Positions 1-8,092 are shown, counted from the first letter of the stretch. The stretch is 25,802 nucleotides of DNA from an uncultured Collinsella sp. (GCA_902464485.1 CABQJJ010000019.1:1-25802); one strand, 5' to 3'. Translations and numbers: made by a program. Notes: generated by a model from the letters alone, not told the origin.

Positions 1-529
1 ACTCGTCGTGCACGTTGGGAATATCCATGACGTACATGTTCTTTTGCGTGGCAAAAAACTCGTAGGCCTTCTTCTTGCCATCACAGGTGTTCTCGCCTAC
101 CACCAAGTCACTCGACTCGATGTAGGGGCAGACCTCGCCCAGCTTAAAGCCGGCAAAGCTCTTGATAAGCGGACAAGTGTTGCGCGGCAAGTGCTCCTCG
201 ACCTTGTCCGTTGCCCAATCGGCACCCGAGCACAGACCAACGGGAATGCCGTCACAGGCAAGCACGATCTCCTCGGGCACGTACACGCAGAACGAGCCCA
301 CGATTTTGGTGGCCTCGCCAGCCTCCTTCTTGTCGAGCATCTCCTTAATGCGGCCGCTATGGATGTTGGTGGCCACAAAATCCAAGTAGGACGTGGACTT
401 GGGGCGGTTGTTCTGCGACAGGAACATGTCCCCGTACATCTGGCCCACGGCGCCCAGCAGCATATCGTGGTCGGCAAGATTCATGCCGAGGCTCTCCCAC
501 ATCGGATGAAAATCGAATTCTTCAGCCAT
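1..529 (-). CDS. 2-hydroxyacyl-CoA dehydratase family / double-cubane cluster reductase, N-terminal part
   Basis: Reading leftwards from an ATG at 529, the frame stays open for 176 codons and leaves the window, so only the N-terminus is present. The start is supported by AGAGGGG just upstream. The protein begins MAEEFDFHPMWESLG. Near residues 78-105 it has the stretch KIVGSFCVYVPEEIVLACDG, typical of the HgdB/HgdC-like D-component family, followed by CSGADW, NTCPLIKS and VVGENTCDGKKKAYEF. The cysteines in NTCP and ENTCDG match positions that bind iron-sulfur clusters in this family. These are cytoplasmic, oxygen-sensitive, ATP-dependent reductases or dehydratases. The substrate cannot be told from this fragment; double-cubane reductases of unknown substrate are the closest subgroup by appearance. 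The family call is firm, the precise function is not. Confidence 0.85.
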   Translation of the reverse strand, partial: MAEEFDFHPMWESLGMNLADHDMLLGAVGQMYGDMFLSQNNRPKSTSYLDFVATNIHSGRIKEMLDKKEAGEATKIVGSFCVYVPEEIVLACDGIPVGLCSGADWATDKVEEHLPRNTCPLIKSFAGFKLGEVCPYIESSDLVVGENTCDGKKKAYEFFATQKNMYVMDIPNVHDE

Positions 530-688
530 AACGGTTCCCCTCTCGAACCAAAAACGGATAACAGCGGTATCGATGCACGACGGACGGCGATTGCCCGGCC
601 GTGCTCAAACCCGGAATTTTAGGGAACCTGCTTTGCGGTCGATGATTTAGTTGTGCGTCGTCTCTCCCGGAGCCGTGAACATACCTGC

Positions 689-757
689 TCATATGCGACT
701 CCGAGCCATATGCTGGGCGCGCGCGGCAACGCGGCGAATGTATGTCGTCTGCGGCAT
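689..757 (-). CDS. Candidate 22-residue leader peptide
   Basis: An ATG at 757 is preceded by AAGGAGG with eight bases between, a better ribosome binding site than many genes in this window have. It opens a 22-codon frame, MPQTTYIRRVAARAQHMARS plus two residues, ending TGA at 689. The peptide is basic, with five or more arginines. It lies about 20 bases after a possible transcription start and about 160 bases before the dehydratase gene, as a leader peptide or small regulatory ORF would. No terminator/antiterminator pair was recognised after it. It may be real or chance; no homology is claimed. Confidence 0.35.
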   Translation of the reverse strand: MPQTTYIRRVAARAQHMARSRI

Positions 758-787
758 GTGCGCACCCTCCTTAACCAGTCGAGGTCA

Positions 788-825
788 ACTATATCAACGG
801 TCATCGCCCCTGCGAACACCGTTGA
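788..825 (-). promoter_or_regulatory. Possible promoter with inverted-repeat operator for the dehydratase transcript
   Basis: The minus strand has TATAGT at 793-788 as a -10 and TTCGCA at 816-811 as a weak -35, spaced 17. The region between and around them is bracketed by a perfect 8-bp inverted repeat, TCAACGGT at 794-801 and ACCGTTGA at 818-825. A dyad across the -35/-10 region is a usual repressor or activator site. The -35 match is poor, so confidence is modest. Confidence 0.35.
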
Positions 826-912
826 CATTCGTACGACAGCCTCGTGTGCCGTCGTTTAATAAATAATTATCTTGATTGATAAGAGTTTGTCATCCTTCAT
901 TCGGCGAACGGC

Positions 913-947
913 AAGACAAAGCCGCCGAGGCTTATATCCCCGACGGC
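913..947 (-). terminator. Intrinsic terminator after modC
   Basis: On the minus strand a 10-bp stem (947-938 with 930-921, two G-U wobbles) with a 7-base loop is followed by TTTGTCTT. It starts 12 bases after the modC stop. The wobbles are G-U only when read on the minus strand, supporting that direction. Confidence 0.65.
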
Positions 948-958
948 ATTACCCGGCG

Positions 959-2029
959 CTATCGACAAACCAAGTGGATCTTACTCGCATCGAAGTGCAT
1001 GCGCAGGGTCTCGTCGGCCTGCGGCAGCCCGTCGGCAGCTACGTTCACTTTGTTGACCTTCCACTGCAGGCGCGTCGGCGCATCGACACGTGGCACGTCC
1101 AACAGCACCAAGCGCTCAAAACGCGAATCGCTCACGCGAGCCACATGCAGGTCGTAGCTGTTACGACCCCGCTCTGCGCGGTTGTCCATATGGAAGTAGC
1201 TCGCACGAATACCGAGGTACGCCACGTTATCGGGAACCTCACGGCCCACGTTGAAGGTCATGCCCCAGTCGAGGGCCTCAACTTCCTCGTCGCCGATCTT
1301 ACGCGCGCGGCTCGTATTCTTGCAGCCCGTCAGGCGCAGCGCAGCCAAGGTTTGCGGCCGGCGGACCACGTCCTCGACGGAGCCGATCTCCTCCACATGC
1401 CCGTTATGCATCACGCAAATGCGCTCGCACAGGCGGCATGCCTCGTCAATATCGTGGCTCACGTAGAGCACGGTACGGTTACAGACGTCGAACAGGTCGA
1501 GCATGTTCTGCTCAAGCGCGCTCTTGAGATACGCGTCGAGCGCGCTCATGGGCTCGTCGAACATAAAAATGCCCGGGTGTGCCGCCACCATGCGAGCAAG
1601 CGCCACACGCTGCTGCTGGCCGCCCGAGAGGCGCGCGGGATAACGGTCGGCAAAGTCGGCCAGTCCAAAGATACCCAAGTAGCGCTCGGCAAGTTGTCTG
1701 CGCGCTGCGGCGTCGCCTGCACCCTCAACGCCGGCACATACGTTATCGGCCACCGTCATGTTTGGAAACAGCTGATAGCTTTGAAACATCAGGGCGCATT
1801 TTCGCTCCTGGGGCGAAAGGTTGATGCCCGTCGCAGAGTCAAAAAAGGTCACGCCGTTGACGACGATCTTGCCCTCGTCGGGTGCCTCCACGCCGGCAAT
1901 GCAGCGCAGCGTGCAGCTCTTGCCGCAACCCGAGGCGCCCAGCAGCGCCACACGCTCCTCGCCGGCATCGAGCTGAATGTCGAGGGTAAAGCCGGGATAG
2001 CGCTTTTTGATATCCAGGACAAGCGACAT
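959..2029 (-). CDS. modC: Molybdate ABC transporter ATP-binding protein ModC
   Basis: A 356-residue ABC ATPase that powers molybdate (or tungstate) import through ModB. Walker A is GASGCGKS near residues 31-38, the signature is LSGGQQQR near 134, Walker B is IFMFDEP near 154, and the switch histidine is in LYVSHD. After about residue 230 comes TGCKNTSRARKI and, further on, YLGIRASYFHM, a C-terminal domain common in anaerobe ModC proteins rather than a clear duplicated MOP domain. The ATG at 2029 lies three bases after the modB stop, and GGGAGG for translation sits inside the last modB codons, so the two are translationally coupled. It is the last gene of modABC, with a terminator behind it. 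Confidence 0.92.
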   Translation of the reverse strand: MSLVLDIKKRYPGFTLDIQLDAGEERVALLGASGCGKSCTLRCIAGVEAPDEGKIVVNGVTFFDSATGINLSPQERKCALMFQSYQLFPNMTVADNVCAGVEGAGDAAARRQLAERYLGIFGLADFADRYPARLSGGQQQRVALARMVAAHPGIFMFDEPMSALDAYLKSALEQNMLDLFDVCNRTVLYVSHDIDEACRLCERICVMHNGHVEEIGSVEDVVRRPQTLAALRLTGCKNTSRARKIGDEEVEALDWGMTFNVGREVPDNVAYLGIRASYFHMDNRAERGRNSYDLHVARVSDSRFERLVLLDVPRVDAPTRLQWKVNKVNVAADGLPQADETLRMHFDASKIHLVCR

Positions 2030-2032
2030 GGT

Positions 2033-3475
2033 CTATCGACCTCCCTTCGAGACGGCGTCATCGCGCATAAGCTCGGCCAGCGCCTCGCGATCGATACGCA
2101 AGGCATCGCCGCCCGCCGGGTCGAGCGAATCGCCCTGTCCGGCGAGATCTTTGGCCTGTTTGCGCTCTGCACGGGAGAGACCACGCTCGCGATACTTTTG
2201 CGAATGCGCCGTATACATGTTGATGAACAGAATGACCAGGAAGCTGAACGCAATTACGACCACGACCCAAAAGAGGGCCACCGACGTGTTGCCGCCCATC
2301 CACTCAAAGTAGATGGCGATGGGGATGGTCTGGGTAATGCCGGCGTAGTTGCCCGCAAAGAACAGGGTGCAGCCAAACTCGCCCATGGCACGCGCGAAGG
2401 CAAGCACCGCGCCGGCGGCAATCGAGGGCCAGCCAAGCGGCATCATAAGCTTGGTAAAGATGCGACGCTCGGACCATCCCAGGGTTCGCGCGGCATCGAG
2501 CATCTGCGTGTCAAGGCTCTCAAAGGCTCCGAGCGCCGTGCGGTAGACCAGCGGAAACGACACAACGACGGCCGAAATGACCGCCGCGGGCCAGGTAAAG
2601 ACGATCGAGATGCCGTGCGCGATGAGCCACTGGCCCACCCCGGTCGAGCGGCCAAACAGCATGAGGAGCAGAAAGCCGCAGACCGTGGGCGGCAGCACCA
2701 TAGGAATCGTAAAGACTGAATCGAGCAGGCCCTTGATGCGACTCGAGGTACCCATAGTCTTCCACGCGGCAAACAGGCCCAGCGCAAAGGCAATCACCAG
2801 GGCAAGGCCACTCGTTTTAATGGACACCCAAAACGGGCGGTAGTCGATGCCGCCTAAAAAGGAGGCCAGAGAGGTCAAGGGGCCCTGCTCATCCCGCAAT
2901 ACGACAGACGATGCTTCTACCATTTGAGCGCTATCAAGCCAACGCGCGCCGCCCTTGGCATCACCCGAGGCCGATGCAATCACCACATAGCGGTCCCCAT
3001 CCGCACCGCGCTCGTCAAAGCCATAGGTATACCCGCCGGCATCAAACGTTGTTTCCGCCGTAACATACCAAGGAAGATCAACGTCCCCTAGCTGCGCACC
3101 TCCCATGGAGTTTGCGCTGTCGAGCTCACAGACGAGGGCCTTGAGACCCGATACGCACTCGTTGTCCTGCGGATCCAATCCATACTTCTCGGCCGCCTTG
3201 GGCGATATCCACACCACAACGCGATCGGCAGCAGGCGCCACTACAAGGTCCACATCCTCGTCAACGGGAAACCGGTAGCCCTCGGGCTGGCCCTCCATAG
3301 CACGAGCGGTCCCCTTGGCCAACCGCTCAAAACCCTCGATCCCATAGGAAAGCCCATGAGCGGTCGCAGCAACCTGGGCCCCGTCCTCAGCGACCCCAGC
3401 AAACGCAAATCCCGGCACCCAGCAAAGCGCGAAGGTCAAAGCACAGGCGACAAGCATGCGGAATCTATTAAGCAC
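2033..3475 (-). CDS. modB: Molybdate ABC transporter permease ModB with a large N-terminal extracytoplasmic domain
   Basis: The C-terminal half is an ordinary ModB: it begins near WVSIKTSGLALVIAF, has TIPMVLPPTVCGF, several membrane segments, and the EAA loop DAARTLGWSERRIF that docks on ModC. The oddity is about 190 residues in front of it: a signal-like segment (residues 1-26, ending GFAFA) and a soluble region rich in acidic residues with two cysteines (NECVSGLKALVCELD). Usual ModB proteins are about 220-230 residues; this one is 480. I chose the GTG at 3475 because TTGGAG lies five to six bases upstream and the signal peptide follows at once. A longer frame from a GTG at 3544, overlapping the modA stop, adds 23 residues but lacks a good binding site. 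Confidence 0.88.
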   Translation of the reverse strand: MLNRFRMLVACALTFALCWVPGFAFAGVAEDGAQVAATAHGLSYGIEGFERLAKGTARAMEGQPEGYRFPVDEDVDLVVAPAADRVVVWISPKAAEKYGLDPQDNECVSGLKALVCELDSANSMGGAQLGDVDLPWYVTAETTFDAGGYTYGFDERGADGDRYVVIASASGDAKGGARWLDSAQMVEASSVVLRDEQGPLTSLASFLGGIDYRPFWVSIKTSGLALVIAFALGLFAAWKTMGTSSRIKGLLDSVFTIPMVLPPTVCGFLLLMLFGRSTGVGQWLIAHGISIVFTWPAAVISAVVVSFPLVYRTALGAFESLDTQMLDAARTLGWSERRIFTKLMMPLGWPSIAAGAVLAFARAMGEFGCTLFFAGNYAGITQTIPIAIYFEWMGGNTSVALFWVVVVIAFSFLVILFINMYTAHSQKYRERGLSRAERKQAKDLAGQGDSLDPAGGDALRIDREALAELMRDDAVSKGGR

Positions 3476-3543
3476 GAAAAGCTCCAAGCGAATACAAGGA
3501 CGGAGTGAAACACAAAACGATGGAATTATCGCGCCAAGCCGCA

Positions 3544-4416
3544 CTACTCGGAAAGCTCAAAGCCGTACTTAGCCCAAATCTTCTGAGCCTTCTTGTTGGT
3601 CAGACAGAAGTCGATAAAAGCCTTGGCCTCGTCGGCGTGCTCGGAGCTCTCGGCAACGGCGCCCGGGTACACGATGGGCTTGTGCGAATCCTCGGGGCAC
3701 ACGAAGGCCTCCTCGATGCCGTCATAGCGGAAGATATCGGAGCTGTAGACAAAACCGGCCACGCAGTCGCCCGTAGAGACGTAAGACGCAGCGGTGCCGA
3801 CCTTGTCGGCCAGGGCCACCTTGTCGACAAGCTCGGGTGCATACTCGCCGTCGTCGCCCTCGGTGCCGGTGTAGAGACCCACAGAAGCTAAGGCCTGGTT
3901 AGCGTACTTGCCGGCGGGGACGGTCTTGGCGTCGCCGATGGCGATCTTGCCGTCCAGGTTCACGACGTCGGCGATAGCCTCGATCTTGGTGTCGGAACCC
4001 TCAGCACGAATGATCACAAGGTCGTTGACGAACATATCCTCACGGGTGTCGGTGTCGACGAGCTCAGCGGCTTCGGCGTCGTCCATGGTGCCCTTGGAGG
4101 CCGTGATGAGTACGTCGACCGCAGCACCGGCACGCATCTGCTCAACGAGGTCGCCAGACGCCTTAAACTGCGTGTCGGCAAACGTGGTGCCGGTCTGGTC
4201 GGTGTAGAGCTCTTGGACCTCGGGCAGAGCCTTCTCGAGCGAGTTGGCGGCAAAGACCTGCAGCTCGACAGCCTTCTTGGAAGATGCCTTAGCAGAGCCG
4301 GCATCGGAACCGGTCGACTCAGGCTCCTTGTTTCCGGAGCAGCCGGCAAGGCCAAGGCCGGCAGCGGCGACAGCGGAGAGTGAGACGAATCCGCGGCGAG
4401 AAACCATATCGAACAT
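3544..4416 (-). CDS. modA: Molybdate-binding lipoprotein ModA
   Basis: A 290-residue periplasmic-type binding protein that captures molybdate for ModBC. The N-terminus MFDMVSRRGFVSLS leads into a short hydrophobic stretch and the lipobox GLAGC, so it should be a lipid-anchored surface protein; the paired arginines allow Tat export. The mature part has the ModA start VELQVFAANSLEKALPEVQ and the family stretch ADTQFKASGDLVEQMRAGA. ATG 4416 is preferred over TTG 4422 because AAAGGG lies six bases upstream of the ATG. It is first in modABC, 68 bases before modB, with its own promoter upstream. Tungstate cannot be excluded as the ligand. Confidence 0.92.
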   Translation of the reverse strand: MFDMVSRRGFVSLSAVAAAGLGLAGCSGNKEPESTGSDAGSAKASSKKAVELQVFAANSLEKALPEVQELYTDQTGTTFADTQFKASGDLVEQMRAGAAVDVLITASKGTMDDAEAAELVDTDTREDMFVNDLVIIRAEGSDTKIEAIADVVNLDGKIAIGDAKTVPAGKYANQALASVGLYTGTEGDDGEYAPELVDKVALADKVGTAASYVSTGDCVAGFVYSSDIFRYDGIEEAFVCPEDSHKPIVYPGAVAESSEHADEAKAFIDFCLTNKKAQKIWAKYGFELSE

Positions 4417-4476
4417 GTTCAACCCTTTCGTACCTTGTGCCCGGGCACCCCACCGCGGGCTTTATTCTGTAACTAG

Positions 4477-4516
4477 ATTATACTTCGATGCGAATAATGA
4501 TTATGAGAAATTATTC
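4477..4516 (-). promoter_or_regulatory. modA promoter with A+T-rich inverted repeat
   Basis: The minus strand carries a perfect TATAAT at 4482-4477, about 60 bases before the modA start. The -35 hexamer at 17-base spacing (4505-4500, CATAAT) is poor. It lies within an inverted repeat GAATAAT (4492-4498) / ATTATTC (4510-4516). A weak -35 covered by a dyad suggests regulation, perhaps by a metal or oxyanion sensor. It does not clearly match a known ModE or Fur site. Confidence 0.5.
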
Positions 4517-4570
4517 TCGTCTGAAAATATAGTTTCAAGCATGCCTACAGAATGCCGTCCCCTTGGGCGC

Positions 4571-4607
4571 AAATAAAAGGCGGAGCAGCCGTTCAGGTCG
4601 CTCCGCC
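4571..4607 (-). terminator. Intrinsic terminator after moaB
   Basis: On the minus strand a perfect 8-bp stem GGCGGAGC / GCTCCGCC (4607-4600 with 4586-4579) is followed by TTTTATTT. It lies 13 bases after the moaB stop and separates moeA-moaB from modABC. Confidence 0.85.
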
Positions 4608-4620
4608 GCAGGTAAACCGC

Positions 4621-5100
4621 TTAGTTGGCGTGCCCGCCGCCTGCTGTCATCTGAGCCGCATGCTCCAGCTGGTCCGCTATGGCCTCCCAGCTTTCGCGGG
4701 CGGCCTTCGTAGAACCGGGAAAGTTTACGACAAGTGTATGACCTCGTTGCATGCACACAGCGCGCGAGATCATAGCGCGGCGCGTCTTGGTCATGGAGTA
4801 TGCACGGATCGCCTCCGCAATACCCGGCACGTCGCGGTCGCAGACGGCACGCGTCGCCTCGGGCGTCACATCGCGCATCGAAAGTCCCGTGCCACCGCAG
4901 GTGAGCACGACATTGGCGTGGCACTCATCGGCGGCTTCCACAATGGCATCACCGATCTCGCTGACGTCGTCGCGCACGACCACATGCGAGGCGACCGTCC
5001 AGCCCTGCGCCTCGATAAGTTCCTCGAGTGCGGCTCCAGCCTCGTCCTGGGCAAGATCGCGCGTATCCGAGCACGTCACGATCGATATCTTCAGCTCCAT
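4621..5100 (-). CDS. moaB: Molybdopterin adenylyltransferase, MogA/MoaB family
   Basis: A 159-residue cytoplasmic enzyme of the MoaB/Mog fold that adenylates molybdopterin before metal insertion. It begins MELKISIVTCSDTRDL and has the family motif LTCGGTGLSMRDVTPEAT near residues 68-85, with the GGTG turn and the conserved Asp and Pro-Glu that follow. The ATG at 5100 is chosen because AGGAGG lies six bases upstream; a longer open frame to 5229 overlaps moeA and has no family similarity. The binding site overlaps the moeA stop at 5111, so the two are a coupled operon. MogA and MoaB are hard to separate by eye; neighbouring moeA supports a role in cofactor maturation either way. Confidence 0.9.
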   Translation of the reverse strand: MELKISIVTCSDTRDLAQDEAGAALEELIEAQGWTVASHVVVRDDVSEIGDAIVEAADECHANVVLTCGGTGLSMRDVTPEATRAVCDRDVPGIAEAIRAYSMTKTRRAMISRAVCMQRGHTLVVNFPGSTKAARESWEAIADQLEHAAQMTAGGGHAN

Positions 5101-5110
5101 AGCATTCCTC

Positions 5111-6373
5111 CTACAACACGGCGCCCTCGGGCAGGTCGACGCGAACAACGTCCACGACATCGCCCACCTTGAGGTCGCACGGTCCTTCGTCAACACGCAA
5201 CAGGCAGTTCGCACGCTGCATAGTTCCAAGCAGCGCCGAATTCTGCGTCTTAGCCTCGGTCACCAACAGCTCACCGGTCTCGGGGTCGCGCAAAACCATG
5301 GCGCGATCGAAGAAGCGGCGATGCTGTCGCTTTTTCACGCCGTGTGTGAGCGTCGCCTGCTGTACGGGACGCGCACCCTCGGCAAAGCCGCGCATCTTGC
5401 GGATCGCCGGACGCGCAAGCATCTCAAAGCCTACATACGCCGCGGCCGGATTGCCTGAAAGTCCCAGGTAGGGCTTACCTCCAAGCAAGCCAAACGTGAT
5501 GGCCTTGCCCGGACGCATCGAGATGCGGTCAAACAGCACCTCACCCTCGCGCCGGACGAGCGCCGTCACGTAGTCGTAGTCGCCTGCCGAGGCGCCACCG
5601 CTCGTAATGACAAAATCGCACTCCAGCACGGCGCGATGCACCAGCTCGGCAATCGCCTGCTCATCATCGGGCGCAATGCCGTAGAACACGGGCTCGGCTC
5701 CTGCATCGAGCGCTTCGGCCATCAACGCCGACGAGTTGGAGTCGCGAATCTGCCCGCGCGCCGGCATGTTGCTCGGTGCGACCAGTTCCGTGCCCAGTGA
5801 GATGATGCCCACACGCGGGGCAGCGTGCACCTTCACGCTCGCGTATCCGGCGCTTGCCAGCAGACCCGCGCCCGCCGGAGCCACGACCTCGCCGGCGTGC
5901 ATCACAACGTCGCCGGCATGGGCCTCCTCGGCGGCAGAGCGAACGTTCTCCCCCACCTTGGCAGGCGCCGAAAACCTCACACGCGAGCCCTCGTTGCCGT
6001 CGCCATCGAGCACGTCGACGATCTCGTATTTCACCACGGCATCGGCACCTTCGGGTACCGGCGCGCCCGTCATGATGCGGACCGTCTCACCCGCGCCGAT
6101 TGCGCCCTCAAACACATGGCCCGCGGCCTCGTGTCCGATAACGTCGAGCGTCACCGGCGCCTCGCCAGATGCCTGCGCCAAGTCCGACGAGCGCACGGCA
6201 TATCCGTCCATAGCGCTGTTGGCAAACGGCGAGATGTCGATATCGGCCACCGCGTCCTCTGCCAAGGGAAGACCGGCGGCCTGCCACACGGGAATCTCGA
6301 CAACTTCGGTGCGATTCACGTGCGACAAGACGATCGCCTGCGCGTCCTCCAACGGAATGAGTTTCTCAGCCAT
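5111..6373 (-). CDS. moeA: Molybdopterin molybdenumtransferase MoeA
   Basis: A 420-residue enzyme that inserts molybdate into adenylated molybdopterin. Near residue 55 is NSAMDGYAVRSSD, the MoeA hallmark. In the middle is the MoaB-like fold with TSGGASAGDYDYV near residue 255 and KPYLGLSGNPAAAYVGFEM near residue 300. The C-terminal domain IV follows (from about 335). The start is ATG 6373, with AGAGG five bases upstream; ATG 6388 would add MLEVY but has a worse site. It is first in a two-gene operon with moaB. A TATACT -10 lies about 60 bases upstream. Confidence 0.93.
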   Translation of the reverse strand: MAEKLIPLEDAQAIVLSHVNRTEVVEIPVWQAAGLPLAEDAVADIDISPFANSAMDGYAVRSSDLAQASGEAPVTLDVIGHEAAGHVFEGAIGAGETVRIMTGAPVPEGADAVVKYEIVDVLDGDGNEGSRVRFSAPAKVGENVRSAAEEAHAGDVVMHAGEVVAPAGAGLLASAGYASVKVHAAPRVGIISLGTELVAPSNMPARGQIRDSNSSALMAEALDAGAEPVFYGIAPDDEQAIAELVHRAVLECDFVITSGGASAGDYDYVTALVRREGEVLFDRISMRPGKAITFGLLGGKPYLGLSGNPAAAYVGFEMLARPAIRKMRGFAEGARPVQQATLTHGVKKRQHRRFFDRAMVLRDPETGELLVTEAKTQNSALLGTMQRANCLLRVDEGPCDLKVGDVVDVVRVDLPEGAVL

Positions 6374-6431
6374 ATACACCTCTAGCATGCTGCGGCGCGC
6401 AACAAAAGCGCCGATTCTTTATGTTTATCTC

Positions 6432-6459
6432 AGTATAATCCCTCGCCGCCTGCTCAAGA
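6432..6459 (-). promoter_or_regulatory. Possible moeA promoter
   Basis: Minus-strand TATACT at 6437-6432 with TCTTGA at 6459-6454, spaced 16, pointing at moeA whose ATG is at 6373. The -10 match is good, the -35 fair. Confidence 0.45.
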
Positions 6460-6528
6460 CCTGGCCCGCGGCCGTGAATACACCTGTCGGTAACGGACGG
6501 CGAAACAGAACCGAAACCAACCTGCCGG

Positions 6529-6555
6529 TTTGTCTCGTTTGGCACGTTCTATAAT
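6529..6555 (+). promoter_or_regulatory. Promoter of the CLC transporter gene
   Basis: A perfect TATAAT lies at 6550-6555, 29 bases before the ATG at 6585. The -35 is weak (TTTGTC at 6529, spaced 15). The expected transcript start near 6562 leaves a leader of only about 22 bases, which holds AGAGGA for translation and has no room for a riboswitch. Confidence 0.5.
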
Positions 6556-6584
6556 GCTCGTGTTGCAACCCAAAAGAGGAACGT

Positions 6585-8006
6585 ATGGCTTTTACCGACA
6601 AACCCGAAAGCGCAAACGAGGCGCAGGATCATTCCCATTCGCTCGACGACAGCGGCTTTTTCTCCCTTAATGACGTCATCATGGCAGGCAGGCAACAGCT
6701 CACCCGCTCCGAGCATCTCTTGGTTGCCGACACGCGCCGCAACGCCCGCAACCTACTCGCGAGCGCCAAGTTGCTCGTACTCGTCGTCATTGTCTCGCTC
6801 GCCATGGGCGTTGCCGCTTGGGCGTTTTTGGCCTCGCTGAATATCGCGACCGACTATCGCGAGCACCATGCGTGGATTTACGCGCTGCTTCCCGTTGTGG
6901 GCGTTGCCACCGCATGGGTGTACAAAAACCACGGTCTTGCCGCCAAACGCGGCAACAACCTGGTCATCGACTCCGCTCTGGGCACACGCCTCATCCATAT
7001 GCGCATGGCCGTCCTCACCTTCGTCTGCTCCACGCTCACGCACCTAACGGGCGGATCGGCCGGTCGCGAGGGAGCCGCGGTGCAGATTGGCGGCACCATC
7101 GCCAGCAACATCTCGAGCCTCGCCCACCTCAAAAAGCATGACCACCACGACCTCATGCTCGCCGGCATCTCGTCGGCCTTTGGCGCCGTATTCGGTTCGC
7201 CCCTTGCCGGAGCTTTCTTTGGCATGGAGATGTGCTTTATCGGCAAGATCGACTACACCGCGGGCATCTACTGCCTGGTCGCCTCGTTTACCGGCTACTT
7301 TACATCACTCGCCCTGGGTACCGAGTACGAAGCGAATGTCATCGCCAGCGTTCCCAACATGACACCACGGACGGTTGTCATCGTTGTTATCAGCGCAATT
7401 ATCTTCGGCCTGACGGCACGCCTCTTTGCCTGGTCGGTTCGAACCGTCAAGAGCCTGTACGGTCGCTTTATCACCAATTACCTCGTTCGCGCACTCATAG
7501 GCGCACTCGTGGTTTTGGCCGCCTATGCCCTCCTCGACGCCTGGAACTACGCCGGCCTTTCCACGTGGCTTTCCGGCGCCGGATTTGCCGGCAACACCAC
7601 CCTGGCGGACGCAGTCATCAAGTTGGTCGTCACAGCGCTTACCCTGGGCGCGGGCTTCCAAGGCGGCGAGGTCACGCCCCTGTTTGGCATCGGTGCGGCA
7701 CTCGGTGGCTGGATCGGTTGCCTTACCGGGCTTGACCCCAGTTTTCTGGCGGCTCTCGGCATGCTCGGCGTGTTCTGCGCCGGCCTCAACGTGCCCATCA
7801 CCACCTGCATGATGGCCATCGACCTGTTCCACGGTACGGCCGCTGGGTTCTTTGTCATCGTGGCCTTTATCAGCTACCTAACCGGCGGACACCGCGGCGT
7901 GTACCCCGCCCAGCGCATCATTTCACCCAAGCGCCGTTCGCTTATTGTGGATGAGGGCGGTACGGTAGCGGATGCTATCGAGCGCCACAACGACCTGATA
8001 GAGTAG
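6585..8006 (+). CDS. CLC-family anion channel or anion/proton antiporter
   Basis: A 473-residue integral membrane protein of the CLC superfamily, with a cytoplasmic N-terminus of about 60 residues and then roughly a dozen hydrophobic segments. Family landmarks are GGSAGREGAAVQIGG (gating glutamate in GREG) near residues 157-171, and FQGGEVTPLFGIGAALGG near 360. The selectivity loop that reads GSGIP in chloride-transporting CLCs here reads GNNLV (about residue 126), so the central serine is replaced. This resembles the divergent loop of fluoride/proton CLC antiporters, but GREGA and the absence of a fluoride riboswitch leave the ion open. AGAGGA precedes the ATG. The lipid kinase gene follows on the same strand. 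Confidence 0.88.
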   Translation: MAFTDKPESANEAQDHSHSLDDSGFFSLNDVIMAGRQQLTRSEHLLVADTRRNARNLLASAKLLVLVVIVSLAMGVAAWAFLASLNIATDYREHHAWIYALLPVVGVATAWVYKNHGLAAKRGNNLVIDSALGTRLIHMRMAVLTFVCSTLTHLTGGSAGREGAAVQIGGTIASNISSLAHLKKHDHHDLMLAGISSAFGAVFGSPLAGAFFGMEMCFIGKIDYTAGIYCLVASFTGYFTSLALGTEYEANVIASVPNMTPRTVVIVVISAIIFGLTARLFAWSVRTVKSLYGRFITNYLVRALIGALVVLAAYALLDAWNYAGLSTWLSGAGFAGNTTLADAVIKLVVTALTLGAGFQGGEVTPLFGIGAALGGWIGCLTGLDPSFLAALGMLGVFCAGLNVPITTCMMAIDLFHGTAAGFFVIVAFISYLTGGHRGVYPAQRIISPKRRSLIVDEGGTVADAIERHNDLIE

Positions 8007-8092
8007 ATGTAATAATCGCCGTGCAGCCACATTCGGGGGCAATTCGACCTGAGCGCGACCGCACTGTTATGCCACACGCCGGGAGTCGCCCC

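Larger units (their letters stand above)
530..920. other. Long leader / intergenic region before the dehydratase gene
   Basis: About 390 bases without a recognisable large gene. On the minus strand it holds a possible promoter with an inverted repeat (788-825), a 22-codon ORF with a strong ribosome binding site (689-757), and then about 160 bases before the dehydratase start. Positions 860-890 are A+T-rich, with a short TTATC...GATAA inverted repeat. No riboswitch family was recognised. Confidence 0.5.

Noticed and set aside
872..2719. A 615-codon plus-strand open frame
   Set aside because: It is the shadow of modC and modB on the other strand, which have clear family motifs; its histidine- and arginine-rich translation has no family features.
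6389..6584. Fluoride riboswitch upstream of the CLC gene
   Set aside because: The -10 lies only 29 bases before the ATG, and no crcB-type motif is visible further up.
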